Shown here: positions 48,230 through 59,869 of the stretch, in pieces | Layout: each line of letters begins with the position of its first letter | Position numbering within the stretch: the stretch's first letter is position 1 | Assembly: GCF_036850765.1 (NCBI RefSeq) | Contig: NC_089493.1 | Location: 189,009,140 to 189,073,139, forward strand | DNA length: 64,000 nt | Direction of reading: 5' to 3' | DNA from: Saccopteryx bilineata | Taxonomy: Eukaryota > Chordata > Mammalia > Chiroptera > Emballonuridae | The notes under the pieces: generated by a model | Database searches by the model: none | What the model was told of the DNA's origin: nothing | Seen by the model: the letters and a program-made list of their open reading frames with translations, nothing else | Position numbers and translations under genes: made by a program

Positions 48230-48600
48230 TCACCGACATGTTCTAGGACTTCCTTAGGACTTGATTTTGACTTTTGTAACAATTTGGCCCATTTAAATAT
48301 GTAGCTTCATTCATCTGTCTGCAATACCAACACAACATAGATTTTCTCTTCTGGTTTTGGCAGCTACAAAGCACACACGCTACCACATCTCATTCTTGCA
48401 CCCAAGGCAGACATCACTAATCGATCACGGCCCTCTTTCCTGCTGGGAACAGATGCAGCCTGCCAATATTTCTCAACAGTCCTCTAAGCAGCCACTACTA
48501 ATCAATCAGATTAGCATGCATGATGAAATGTACTTGCCATTCAGGGCAATAATCACATAAAATAGCAATCTCACAGATGTGGTTCTCTGGGGTAGCCAGG
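48230..48600. other. Repeat-free block, candidate conserved noncoding DNA
   Basis: No repeat recognised. Contains cactaatcgatcacggccct and ctactaatcaatcagattag followed by catgcatgatgaaatg, with overlapping ATCAATCA/PBX-like and TAAT cores at 48496-48525. Inference only. Confidence 0.35.
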
Positions 48601-48778
48601 ATGCCAATACCTATTACAATTGCCTCTTCATATTGGGTATTTAATATTCCCTGTCCCCTGTTACAAATAAAAAAAGTAAAAGCACACTAGGTAGGTTCTG
48701 TTTGGAAGAAAAACTTCTAACATCTTTGCATTTCTTTGTGGCTCCAAGATCTAAACTGTTCTTGCGCGCACGCACACA

Positions 48779-48812
48779 TATGCGCACACACACACACACA
48801 CACATACACACT
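48779..48812. repeat. (CA)n microsatellite
   Basis: cacacacaca run preceded by gcgcgcacgcacacatatgc. Confidence 0.95.
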
Positions 48813-48876
48813 CACACTCACTAAAAGCCATCCTTGAAATCCACTAACTTATAGCTCCATTTATATTCATTTCCTC

Positions 48877-48900
48877 AAAAAAAAAAAAAAAAAAAAAAAA
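48877..48900. repeat. Poly-A run of 24
   Basis: Homopolymer without an attached SINE body. Confidence 0.95.
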
Positions 48901-49533
48901 GGAAAAAGCAACCTTTATAGGACAATTTCACTGTTTTTAAATCACTTTTCTATGGGTAGATAGTTCTGAATGGTGTAGCCTCTGTCTTGAATACTGATAC
49001 AAAATCATGTCCTTCTACAGGGTGAAGTATTCTGAATCTTGAAGGAGTTATATTTATGGAGGGATGATTTATCCTAAGTTATATTAAAATAAGTAAATCT
49101 GCGGCAGCACAGTTGAATTCATAAGAGCAAGAACTATCATTACTCTCAGAATCACTTTGGATCTCTGCTAAATTGAGGACTATGCAATTTATGAATACAT
49201 AATTATTTTTTTTTTTGGTTAAACAAGCCCCAGGGGGAAAAAACACATTTTTGCATCAAAAACCTGTTATTGAAAGCTCAAATATATAAATTTCTTATTA
49301 GAAGATTTGAAATTTTTCCCAACTGCAACAATCTCTAGAATAAGAGTGATTTCACATTTCCTTTTGTGATAAGGGTCGCCCATGTCATGTTTTCCTTGAA
49401 ATGAATGTAACTGCCTGTCCTTTTAATCGTTGCTGTCAGCTGGACTTGTTTCACAGAAGTGGTGAGGTGTGCTGTAGTCTGGGTAGTGAGGTGAGGAACA
49501 GAAATCTAATGAGATCAATAAATATCTGTTGAG

Positions 49534-49717
49534 CCCTGGCCTTAACAGCTCAGTTGGTTAGAGGATCATCCCCATACATCAAGGTTGCAGGTTCAATCCC
49601 CGGTCAGGGCACATACCAATGAATCAACCAATGAATGCATAAATAAGTGGAACAACAAATTGATGTTTCTCTCTTTCTTCTTTCTTCTCTAAAATCAATT
49701 TAAAATTTTTTAAAAGA
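49534..49717 (+). mobile_element. VES-like bat SINE (family D)
   Basis: Head gccctggccttaacagctca gttggttagaggatcatccc, B box aggttcaatcccc, then ggtcagggcacataccaatg and tgatgtttctctctttcttc. Flanks (a/c)atctg(t/c)tgag on both sides are the target duplication. The tail is short and mixed. Confidence 0.85.
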
Positions 49718-49984
49718 AACATCTGCTGAGTGCCTACTCTGTGTTAGGCATCAGAACAGCAGCGGAGGTGTTCGTGGCTAGTCCTGGGAGCTCTAACAGG
49801 AGGGTGCATGACGGGCTGCAGGAAGCAGTGGGTGGTCCACTCCAGCACCCTTTCATGTGGTGAATATATATTAATATCTTCTTTGTGCCAAGCAGTTTCC
49901 CTACCCGCCAGAGGCACCATCAGACTATAGAAATACGTACAACCAGGGATGGTGGCTTATAACCCATGAATGATTCATTTTAAG

Positions 49985-50115
49985 TTTCTCCTAAATGAAG
50001 TTCTTTGGGGGCAGTGATCATGCCTGTCCTGTTCACTGTTGGATCCTCAGCAACTAGCAGATTGCTGGCACGTAGTAGGCACTCGATAGGCAGATGTTGA
50101 CTGACTAAGTTATAC
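49985..50115 (+). repeat. L2 LINE 3' end
   Basis: Contains ttctttgggggcagtgatca, tgcctgtcctgttcactgtt and gctggcacgtagtaggcact cgatagg, a clear L2 terminus. Confidence 0.8.
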
Positions 50116-50341
50116 ACAGAGAGGGGAAAGAGACAGTGAGTGAGGGAGTGTGGGTTTGCACGTTCCTTTTGCCGACAGTGAGCTCCCTAAGGGCAGGGCA
50201 CCAGCCTGCCGCTCTGTATTCTGAGATCTTGGTATCTCATAGGCATGCAAATATATATATTTGCATGATTTCAGAGGTATACAAGGAATGAGTTAGAGCT
50301 ACGTTAGGTGTTCAGATGTGAAGCAAAGGGAAGGGCTAGAG

Positions 50342-50673
50342 CAGGGGTCCCCAAACTACAGCCCGCGGGCCACATGCGGCCCCCTGAGGCCATTTATCCG
50401 GCCCCCACAGCACTTCCAGAAGGGGCATCTCTTTCATTGGTGGTCAGTGAGAGGAGCATAGTTCCCATTGAAATACTGGTCAGTTTGTTGATTTAAATTT
50501 ACTTGTTCTTTATTTTAAATATTGTATTTGTTCCCGTTTTGTTTTTTTACTTTAAAATAAGATATGTGCAGTGTGCATAGGGATTTGTTCATAGTTGTTT
50601 TTTTTAGTCCGGCCCTCCAGTGGTCTGAGGGACAGTGAACTGGCCCCCTGTGTAAAAAGTTTGGGGACCCCTG
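50342..50673. mobile_element. hAT MITE, family 1 (332 bp), opposite orientation
   Basis: Reverse orientation of the copies at 16338 and 27477, with ends caggggtccc and gggacccctg. Perfect 8-bp duplications ggctagag lie at 50334-50341 and 50674-50681. Interior differs from its relatives at only a modest number of sites. Confidence 0.95.
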
Positions 50674-51062
50674 GGCTAGAGCATATGTTAATTCTAGGTC
50701 ACTCTGATTTTGAAAATAGAAGACCACGGTACCTTCTCCTTCTCTCAAGAGCAAGTGCAGAGTGGAGGTGATAACACTCGGTGTGCACGGTCCATTCCTC
50801 GTCCGTCCTTGTGCCAGCTGCTGGTACGTACACCTTGGGGCAAAGGCAGGGAAAGAAGAGGGCATTCCCAGATGGAACAGGACTGGTCAAGAAGCATGGA
50901 ATGTTCAGGCAGACATGAAGTGATAGATGAAGGGACCTCTCTCAGAAGGCCCGGAGGCATTAATTCTTCAGCATCCCCCGATTCATGCAAAACCATGCAG
51001 CAACCTCAGCAAAATGGAGCAGCCTGGCCAGGGGGTGGAAAACCATGCGGACTCTCACCAGA

Positions 51063-51086
51063 GCTGGCTGGCTGGCTGGCTGGCTG
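51063..51086. repeat. Short (GGCT)n tract
   Basis: Five tandem ggct units. Confidence 0.9.
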
Positions 51087-51689
51087 AGGACTTTAACTTT
51101 GCCTTTTCCTGTCTCTTTTCCTTGCACCACCTGGAGCCTTGACTGTATTATGGCAAAATCCATCATCTTTGCATGGGGTCTCAGTGTGTTCGCTCCATGC
51201 CAAAGATCAGTGGCTTTGATAAACTTTGACAAAGCGGTGGAAGCAGCAAGTCGTGCATACTGTCACCCACTGAATTTTCATAGCAAGCAGGAAGAATAAG
51301 TGTGAGTGGTATCACGAAGCGCAGTTATTTATGCAGATGCTCTTTTGTCCTTTTCTCAACAGGATATTGGCACCACAGTGAATGGGGAAAGAAAGCAACA
51401 TGCCCCCATGTCTCAGTCCCCTGAGTGCCAGCTTTGAATGGAGACCACCTTCAAGGTTTTAAATATTTACAGCATTAATCGACCCCTCGTATGGGCGGAG
51501 GGATTAAAATGAGCAAAGTATTAAAGTGAGATGGCAGCAAGTTGCAATGTGCATTTCCTCTCCTGACGTATCTACAGGCAGAAAGGAGAGAGGGGTTGCC
51601 TCCTCTTCTCCACCCCACGAACTTCTGATGCCCACTGAGCTGCCACTTCTGTCCATTGCAGTCAAGGCTCCACCCCTGATCACCAGCGA

Positions 51690-51880
51690 TGTAAATTAGG
51701 TCAAGTTCATTCATTTCTGTTGCCTCTGTTTCCTCATCTATAAAATGAGAATACAAGCAGAACTTAATATCCAAGGCTGTTGCAAGAATTAAGAGAGATC
51801 ACATATGTTATTAAGTGCCAAGAAGGGTGCCTTGCATCTGGTGAGCAATCAGCAAATATTAGAAGCTGTTGCTCGTATTG
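51690..51880 (+). repeat. MIR SINE relic
   Basis: Contains tgcctctgtttcctcatcta, taaaatgagaatacaagcag and aagggtgccttgcatctggt. Confidence 0.75.
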
Positions 51881-52084
51881 CTTCTCTTATTGTTGCGTCT
51901 ACATAGACGAGATCATCATCTGTGTGCCTTACATTGAAGAGCCAGGAAAGTAGGAAAGGGGAGAGACAGGGACCTCAACCGAGATTGAACGATCCTGTTT
52001 CCTCCTGTGCTGCAGGTGGCCTGGAGGACACCAGAGTCTCTGAGGTTCGTCTGTGCAGCTTCAGCATTGCCCCCTGTGTTCACT

Positions 52085-52500
52085 TTTTATGCCTAACATA
52101 ATAAATTACCACCGCTGAGTGGCTTAACCCAGCACAGGTTCATTGTGTTATAATTCAGGAAGTCAGAAGTCCAAAACAAAGGGGTATAGGCTAAAATCGA
52201 GGTGTTGGTAGAGCCGCATTCCTTGTAGAGGTTTTAGGGGAAAATGTGTTTCTTTGCCCTTTTCAACTGATAGAGGCTGCCTGCATTCTTTGGCTCATGA
52301 CCCCTTCCTCTGTCTTCAAGACCAGCAACGTCAGACTGAGCCTCTTTCAGTTTGCCACCGCTCTGGTTCTCTCTCTCCTGTGTCTCTCTCCTACTTATAA
52401 GGACCCTTAGAATTACATCAAGCCCACTAGCTCATCCAGAATAATCTCCTCATCTCAAAGTCACGTGATTAGCAACCTTCATTTCATGTACAACCTTCAC
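52085..52500 (+). repeat. Old dispersed repeat, copy 2
   Basis: Contains aataaattaccaccgctgag tggctta, ttgtgttataattcaggaag, tcagaagtccaaaac and cttataaggacccttagaat. Same landmark order as 24655-25080. Confidence 0.65.
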
Positions 52501-52514
52501 CCTCCCTGACTGTC

Positions 52515-52990
52515 TGTATTAGTTCAGCCTCGGAGGGGCCATGACAAAGTACCGCCAGCTATGTGGCTTAAACCAACAGAAATTTATTGTCTCATAGTTC
52601 TGGAGCCTAGAAGACCAACATCAAGATGTTGATAGGACCGTGCTGTCTTTTTGAACACTGCAGAAAGTTCTAACCTTGCCTCTTCCTAGATGCTGGTAGT
52701 TTACCGGCAATCTTAGGTGGCCCTTGGTTTACAACTGCTTGACTCCTGTCCCTGACTTGAACGTCACATGGCGTTCTCCCTGTGTGTCTTCACGTGGCCA
52801 TTTTCTTGTAAGAATAGTAGGCATATTGGAATGGGAGCCCACTCTATTCCAGTATGACCTCATTTTAACTAGTTACACGTGCAGTGATCCTGTTATCAAA
52901 TAAAGCCACATGGAGGTGTTGGGAGTTAGAACTTTGACATTTTTTCTTTTTGAAGAGGAGGAGGAAGAACACAATTCAACCCAGAGCGCC
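52515..52990 (+). repeat. Old dispersed repeat, copy 3, head-to-tail with copy 2
   Basis: Begins tgtattagttcagcctcgga and contains gtggcttaaaccaacagaaa, tttattgtctcatagttctg, gtcttcacgtggccattttc and tatgacctcattttaactag. It ends in acacaattcaacccagag. Confidence 0.7.
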
Positions 52991-53476
52991 GCATAAACTC
53001 ACATATTCACAGGTTGGTGATGAGGGCACGGACATCTTTAGGGGCCATCACTCCAGTTGAATTCACAAGAGCAGGAACTGGTCGTAATGTAGCACCCCCT
53101 CCCTTCAAGGCCCCCCATTCCTGACTGGGATGAGAAGATGGCTGCGCCAGGTGAGAGGGACAGAGAGACTGATGTTTGCCCCCAGCCTCCGGGTGCAGCC
53201 ATGGCCATTCGTGTACGAAGAGGCAGACCCCGAATGACACCGGCAGGACAGCCGGACCCACTGTGGTCACGAGGGGTTTCAGTCCACAGCAGTAGAGGAG
53301 GGAGTTGGAGAAATGGGAGAATGAGGACGAAATGACATGTCTGACAACAAATAGATGGTCAGATCCCGTCCCAACCGAGCTCGCATGGAAGGTGTCTGAA
53401 TCCGTTCTGGGAGCGCCTTTCCCACTCCTGTTGAGCGAGGTTGGCTCCACCTGGACTCCCTCTGCCACCCTGCCCT

Positions 53477-53586
53477 GCCCCACCCCACCCCCACCCCACC
53501 CCCACCCCACCCCCACCCCACCCCCACCCCACCCCCACCCCACTCCACCGCCACCTCCACCGCCACCTCCACCGCCACCTCCACCC
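53477..53586. repeat. C-rich compound minisatellite
   Basis: An 11-bp unit ccccacccccac-like array (53477-53543) runs directly into a 12-bp ccacctccaccg array (53544-53586). Strong strand asymmetry: almost no G on the + strand, so the minus strand is G-quadruplex-prone. Confidence 0.93.
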
Positions 53587-53592
53587 CCTGCC

Positions 53593-53780
53593 GCTCCTGC
53601 TGGCTCCGCCTCTGGTCAGTGCTGACACACAGAGCATGCGCTCCTGCTGGCTCCGCCTCTGGTCAGTGCTGACACACAGAGCATGCGCTCCTGCTGGCTC
53701 CGCCTCTGGTCAGTGCTGACACACACAGCATGCGCTCCTGCTGGCTCCGCCTCCGGTCCGTGCTGATACACAGAGCGTGC
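53593..53780. repeat. 47-bp minisatellite, 4 copies
   Basis: Units start at 53593, 53640, 53687 and 53734. Each runs gctcctgctggctccgcctc, tggtcagtgctgacacaca, gagcatgc. Copies 1 and 2 are identical, copy 3 differs by one base (cacaca-cagc), and copy 4 has several changes. It abuts the C-rich array. Confidence 0.96.
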
Positions 53781-54299
53781 TTGAAGCCGGCCTGCACTTT
53801 CCTAGCAAACGCTTTTGTTCCCCTGGATCGATGCACCAATTATGCAGCTAATCCCTACTCTCCAGTCCCTCCCCTTACAACAGCAACAACAACAGAAATT
53901 AAAGGCATAAACCAAAAGATCAGAGGCCCTTCAGCCCTCCTGGCCTCCCTGAGAGGGACCGCCCGTGTGCTAACAAGAACGATTACCTGTTCGGTATTCC
54001 ATTTTTCGTAGGAAAACATCCTTGGGATTTTGTGTTAGGAGGAGACGGTATTTCCTTAAATTGGGGGCAAGCATTAAGTGTTCCGAAACAGACTTGACTG
54101 TTAACTCTGCCCGTCCTGGACGCCAGTCACTCTGTGGCTAGGTAAGAAAGGTGGGTCGAGGCCCTGACCACGTGGGCGTTTATCTGGACTGTCCTGTTAT
54201 CTGATGGGCCTTGGGGAAGGTACTTTACCTTCTTTTTTTTCTTTATTATCTGTGAAAGGAGGATTAAATGAAACCTAATTTACTGGTTTGTGGTGTGGA

Positions 54300-54420
54300 T
54301 TGCAGAAGCTAGTAACATATACTGAGCACTCGTTCTGTGCCACGCATTGTGCCCGGCACCTTGCAGGGACAGTCCCACGATGTCATAGGCGACCTGAGTC
54401 TGACAGGTAACAATGTCGCT
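54300..54420 (-). repeat. MIR SINE fragment
   Basis: Contains tactgagcactcgttctgtg ccacgcattgtgcccggcac. Confidence 0.6.
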
Positions 54421-54956
54421 GTCTTTGATCCTGCAAGGCTGCTTCTCCCATCGGCCACAGGCAGCAACGATATTCTTCCTGCTCTCTCTGTCCAGACCTG
54501 GAGCCGGCCCGAATCCTTTGAGGGAGCCCCTCGTTTCTCCCGGGCTTTGCTGCGGACTTGATTATTCCACATTTCTGTATAGTGAGTCGGGGCGGAAGGA
54601 CCTGGCTGGTGAAAAATTTAAATCAGCTCGGTGAGAGTCAGCCATCGCCAGCTCCCCTGCCGTCCGGCTGCCCACCTCTGCCACGGGGTCGGCGGAATCG
54701 GCGGTCCCGGGGAGCGACTACAAAGCAGTTTCCAGAGCCAATTTCCTGCTGGACTGTGTGTTACACTCTTAGCAACATTCCAAAAAATTATACTCACTTC
54801 AAAGGCGGCTTTGATCTGGACCCTCGGCCTCTGCTGGGAAGCACGTCTCCAGAAGTAGCGGGTTCACCTTGAAAGGCTGAGATGCCGGTGCGCAGTGCGC
54901 GGTGTGCGGTGCGCGGAGCCGGGCTCTTCCTGCGACCGAGGGAGGAGGCCTGGGAC

Positions 54957-55046
54957 AAAAAAAAAAAAGAAGAAGAAGAAGAAGAAGGAGAAGGAGAAGG
55001 AGAAGGAGAAGGAGAAGAAGAAAAGGAAAGAAAAAAGAGAGAGAAA
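54957..55046. repeat. Polypurine (GAA)n(GGAGAA)n tract
   Basis: About 90 bases of purines only on the + strand, with agaagaagaag then ggagaaggagaag units. A long open frame through it is an artefact. Confidence 0.95.
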
Positions 55047-55835
55047 ATCCGTGGGAGGCCTCACTGATTCTCGGTGTTCCGCTGCCCTTGACTCGCAGCT
55101 CAGCTTCTACTTGGGGTGAGCAGCCCACGGCCAGGCTCCCTCCATCGCCATCCCCGCCCGCAGAGCCGCGTCCAGCGCTGCGGCACCGGCCTCGCCCCTG
55201 GTTGGTGCTTAAACAAAGAGCTGCCCTGGGTGTCTCACTCAGGGTACTGTTCTTGGAGGTGTGTAGGGAAGCGGGTAGGAGGTGGTTGGGAGGAAATGCT
55301 TCTCCTCAGGGGAGCTCATGGGGCCAGGGCCGTTCAAACCCAGGAAGGCCTGTCTTGGACACACACCTGACCATTCTTAGGAAGGAAGGATCCCCTCCAC
55401 AGAGATTCATCTTCCTCCGCCTGTCCTCTTCACCTCCCCTCGTGCCTACATTAGAACAGGGAAAGGGGGAGTGACTAAGACACATGCGCTCATGGGACAA
55501 GTCCCCTGTGGAGCCCAGGTTGGCTTGTGATTCCCAGCGGTAGGCCCAGCCAAGCCAGGGGAAAAAGACAACTTGGGGAACAGCCTTCTCTCCCTGAGAC
55601 AAGGTTGTGGAGTCTCTGGGACTCAGAGGATCGAATGCCATGAGCCCAGTACATATATGGCATTGTTGTCATTTGTGAATTAGAAATGTCAGGGTGTCCT
55701 GAAGCAGAGAATTTTCTCCTAATGGTCATCATGGTTAAGGACTGTATTTCCACTGCAGATAGGGCAGTAGGAAGAAGGAGTTGTCCTCTCGTTCTGACTC
55801 GCTGACTGGGGAGCACAGCCCTACCTCCTGGTTGC

Positions 55836-55965
55836 TAGTGACCTTGACTCACCTCACCTGTCTGAATCTTAGGTTCCTTACCCATAAAATGGGGGCTTTG
55901 TGGTGAGGATGAATGATAAAAGAAAAATCTGCGTAAAGCACCTCGACCAGTGCCTGACAGTCTGT
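55836..55965 (+). repeat. MIR SINE relic
   Basis: Contains cttaggttccttacccataa, aatgggggctttgtggtgag and ctcgaccagtgcctgacag. Confidence 0.7.
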
Positions 55966-56579
55966 GCTCCGAAGTTCATAGCACAGTAGGGCGACAGGGA
56001 CCGGGAGACACTTCAGTACAAAGCGTCTCACCCTTCTCTGTCTCCCTGTGCCTTGTGTTTTCTCTTGTATTCCATGGAGACTCGATATCTATTGATTACA
56101 TTGACTTTAAAGATAAATAATATTTTCAACAGGTCAAGGAAATTCTGTATAAGAGCATCCCGTGACAAATTATTTTGTAAAGTGAAGAATCTTTTTTTTT
56201 GTAACCACCTCAGTAGCATCCTATTGTTATACCCAGTGTGGTTAATGTTTTTATTATCACTGACTCTAGAAGACAACAGTAACAGCTACCATTTACTCTT
56301 ATGTAGCATTTAGTATAGTATTTTGTGCAAAGGTAGCACTCAGTGAAGTTTAAATAATAGCAGAGCAACACATAGCCTGCCTTTCAAAGTGTTGGTTTTC
56401 GTATGCATTTTGGGCATTGCATCTGTGAGGTACAGAAGGGTTTGTTTGTCTCTATTCTCTTTTTTATTAAAGCATAATAGTGCTGTTGAGGGAATAAAAA
56501 CAGTCACCCCTCATCTGTTAAAAGAAGTGCTGAGATGTGTGTTGAGCAAGCAAGCTCTGAACATTCCCAAAATGTGACC

Positions 56580-57000
56580 AATCCCTCGGTCACCATGGCG
56601 TCACGCTGACCGCTCTGGTAATTAACAGCCACCCCGACACTTTAAGCCCATCAGGAATGAGATGCTGCCCTAGTCTGGCAGGACAGTGGGACACATTCCC
56701 ACCTGCACACCTCCCAGTGAGCTCCACCTGCCACATTAACGAGCGGCTGCGACTGTATGAGACGGAGCCACAGCTGAGCCCTCTGTTTGATCTTTGTCAC
56801 TGTAAAGGCAAAACCGGAAATGACCCTCGAGTAATTAGGACCGAATTCTCAGATCTTGACTCATCCAGCACACTGCCAGTGAGAGAGACGGGAACTGGGT
56901 GACAGAGTTTTGGAAGTCGAGATGGGGACTTTGCAGATTGACCTCACTGTTAATCTTTCTATCAGAGAGACCAGTATTTGGCCAGAACCCACTGTCAGGC
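56580..57000. other. Repeat-free block, candidate conserved noncoding DNA
   Basis: No repeat recognised. Contains ctggtaattaacagccaccc, gcacacctcccagtgagctc, cgagtaattaggaccgaatt and similar unique sequence of mid GC content. Candidate only. Confidence 0.3.
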
Positions 57001-57009
57001 TGACAGAGC

Positions 57010-57063
57010 ATTATTATTATTATTATTATTATTACTACTACTACTACTACTATTATTATTATT
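57010..57063. repeat. (TTA)n(CTA)n(TTA)n microsatellite
   Basis: ttatta units, then actactact, then ttatta; an internally variant trinucleotide array. Confidence 0.96.
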
Positions 57064-59260
57064 TGCATGTGTGTAGCCTGTAGGCTCTTAGAAGAAAAAA
57101 GAGCAGAAGCACGAAGACAATATGGGAAGTGAAGTTACCACGGGAACAAAATGTTCTTCCGAGCAGCTTGAAATGAGCATAATTTTGGAGAATTTCTGCA
57201 ATCGCAGGTTAATTCCTAATTGGGTTTGCTGAGCAATCAGCATGTGTTGCTTGCATTTTCGTATGCTGGGAGCACAGGACTGCGCGTGCGCGGGTGTGGG
57301 AGAAGCGTGCGGGAGCGCGCTCCCGTGCTTGGATACTCCACTAATGTGCAATCTCTATTTCTTGCTTTTGTCTGGGGGCCTCTCATATTACATTTAGATT
57401 GTATCCTTTATCATCCCAAATTGACATTTATGCTTTTACTTCTATTGTTTCCGTAGCTTCTCCCTGGTATGGATCAACGATTTGTTTTAATCTGTGTCAC
57501 TTCTCTTATCTCCCCCGACACAGAGGAGCAGCCATTCCTGCACCACCACCACCCCCCATCCATCCGCCTACAGAGGTTGTGTTATCCAGAGTGTGGTGGG
57601 GTCCCTCGCCCTCTCCTCACTCTCTCAAGTGCCGGAGAATGTTAATTGCTTTTCCGGTTAGTGTATAAGAATGCAGAAACCGCTGAATGCAGTTGACTGG
57701 TTCTGATGAAAGTAATGAAATGCTAGCGCCTATGAATAAATAAATCTGATTTACATAGAGGACTATTGTGGTGGTGGATAGGAAGCCGCTGAATGCGAGC
57801 AAATTATAGTTTAAGAACACGTTATTCCTTGGCTGGTATTCTAAGTGAGGGAAGGAGCTCCAGTTCCCCGGCCTGGCAAGGTGGCAGGTAATCTGGCCTG
57901 AGAGAAACGTGCTCTCTGGAGCAGCCACCTTGGTCTGAAACGTAGGGGGACACATTTCGTCGTCTCGTTTGGACAGAAGCTGCATCTGTCTGTCCGACGT
58001 TCTGAAATCCCCTTACAGAAAGGACGCAGAAGAGCAAGCGGCTCTAAACAGATGAGAAGGTGCTGTGAATGTGTGCGTGTCTGTCACAGTGCCCTGACCC
58101 AGGTCCCCCACCAAGGCTCTTAGGGGGGAGACGACGTCACACCCAGTTTCCACTTCAAGTTTATTTGCGTTTCCAGAATTCCTGCAAGATCAGGGGATGG
58201 AATAAATCAAGGTACTGTGTTCTTTTTGTCAGATGAGGCGAGGCAAACAGGCAGTGCTGCTCTGCTGTCTGAGGATGCTGACCTCAGCTTACTGTTGAGC
58301 TGGAAAGGCGGGAGCAGCGTCTCCGCGTGCAATGTGGCGGGAGGAGGAAGAGCAGCATCAGGGTGTCCCCATCTCAGAGTGTCCAAGGACTGTCCTGTGG
58401 TGGGGTCCCTCTGACAGGAAAGGAGCTGGGAAGAGGACATTAACAACCCCAGTTCACACCTAGACTCAACAGAAAGCATCAATGCTGTTTTAGAAGAGAC
58501 TCCAGGGGCGGCTTCCAATGAATGAATGAAAAAGAATTCATCACCCAAATTCAGTCGCTCAAAAATATTTGTAGTGGGTCAATATTATTCCTGGTGTTGG
58601 GAGGGCAGGAGTGATTTAGGCAAAGTCACACTCAGCCCTTGGCAAATTCTACGCTCTAAGGAGATAAATAATGGAGGGAGTTCTTGAAACTTGGATACAA
58701 GGTTTTAAATAGATAAAATTCCCAGAGAAGGAAGGAACAGTTTTCTTTGCATTTGGTGCCATGGATATGACTGTATACATAATGCCTAAGAAACACCCCA
58801 AAGGAGTGGCAGCTTGCAAATTGGGAGTTTAAAAAAAATCAATATAAGAAGAAAAGGCCACCTCACTTACTTTGTCCCTTCCAGGGCCTTTGTCTATAAA
58901 TGTATCCATTATCACCCATGCTTACCTTCCAAGTCCTTCTTCATCATTTCTCAGGTGTTGATGATATATTGATAGGCTATAGAGTACATGTGAAATGACT
59001 ACAAATCTCAAGCATCCAAAGATTTATGGACCGGGGTGTAGGTCTTGTATCAAATCAATCATCTGGGAAAATATATGATTTTGCCATAATATTAAAAATT
59101 ACTGGCAGCATCTTCATCTTATCCGATTGGTGTTATCCTGATGATAAGTCACGGTAGGCAGAGAGGAAAATTGTGTGATAAATTATGAAACATACATTAA
59201 GAAATATGTTTATTGCATTTGGATGTGCAAGGATTTCACTCGCTGTGCACAGAATAAACC

Positions 59261-59281
59261 GTTGTTGTTGTTGTTGTTGTT
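59261..59281. repeat. (TTG)n microsatellite
   Basis: Seven ttg units. Confidence 0.93.
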
Positions 59282-59511
59282 TAATGGCCACTTCAGTTTT
59301 ATACATTTTAGAGTCCCAAAAGACTAGGTGATCTTCAGTTGGCTCATTCTCAGGAGTGAAATGCATAAATAGAGGAAACAAAGGTTATAATCAGCATGTA
59401 GCTCTTTGCGCTAAAAGAAAAGTATTTTCCGGTCATCATAAATGACATCGTTGGTTACGATCTGCATTGACTTCTCCTCTCCAAAATTGTCCCGAGAGTC
59501 TAGATTCTTGT

Positions 59512-59655
59512 CCCTTAAAGTGCGGTCCGTGGACCAGCACATCGGGAGTCCCTGGGAACTTATAAAAAATACAGCCTCTCCGGCCGCTGCCTGTACTTCC
59601 TGACTTAGACGGGATCCCCCGACGACTTGCATGTGTGTTACAGTTTGAGAAGGGC
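59512..59655 (+). mobile_element. MER5-like hAT-Charlie relic
   Basis: Contains cttaaagtgcggtccgtgga ccagcac, gtccctgggaacttataaaa and cagtttgagaagggcggg. Shorter than MER5A; ends worn. Confidence 0.7.
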
Positions 59656-59869
59656 GGGTCTAGCCTCACATCGTGCTCTCGTCGACAGGAAGCCCGACCG
59701 GAGGAGGAAAGCTGTTAATGTATCTCAGAAAGTGTGCTTAATAACCCTGAGACAGGAACAAAATTAAGAATAATAAACCAAAATAATAAAAGCAGGTGGC
59801 TCACATGAATCGAACATGGCATGAACAAGGCATTGCACACAGGCTGCGGTGCCCTTGGCCCCGTCCCCC

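Noticed and set aside
53007..53625. Open frames of 178 and about 100 codons on both strands with Gly/Val/Trp or Pro/His runs
   Set aside because: They are generated by the C-rich compound minisatellite; low complexity in every frame.
53593..53780. CRISPR-like regular spacing
   Set aside because: The 47-bp units are directly adjacent with no spacers; the genome is mammalian.
54902..55474. 190-codon open frame on the + strand
   Set aside because: It runs through the polypurine tract (Arg/Lys/Glu runs) and has no recognisable domain or splice context.
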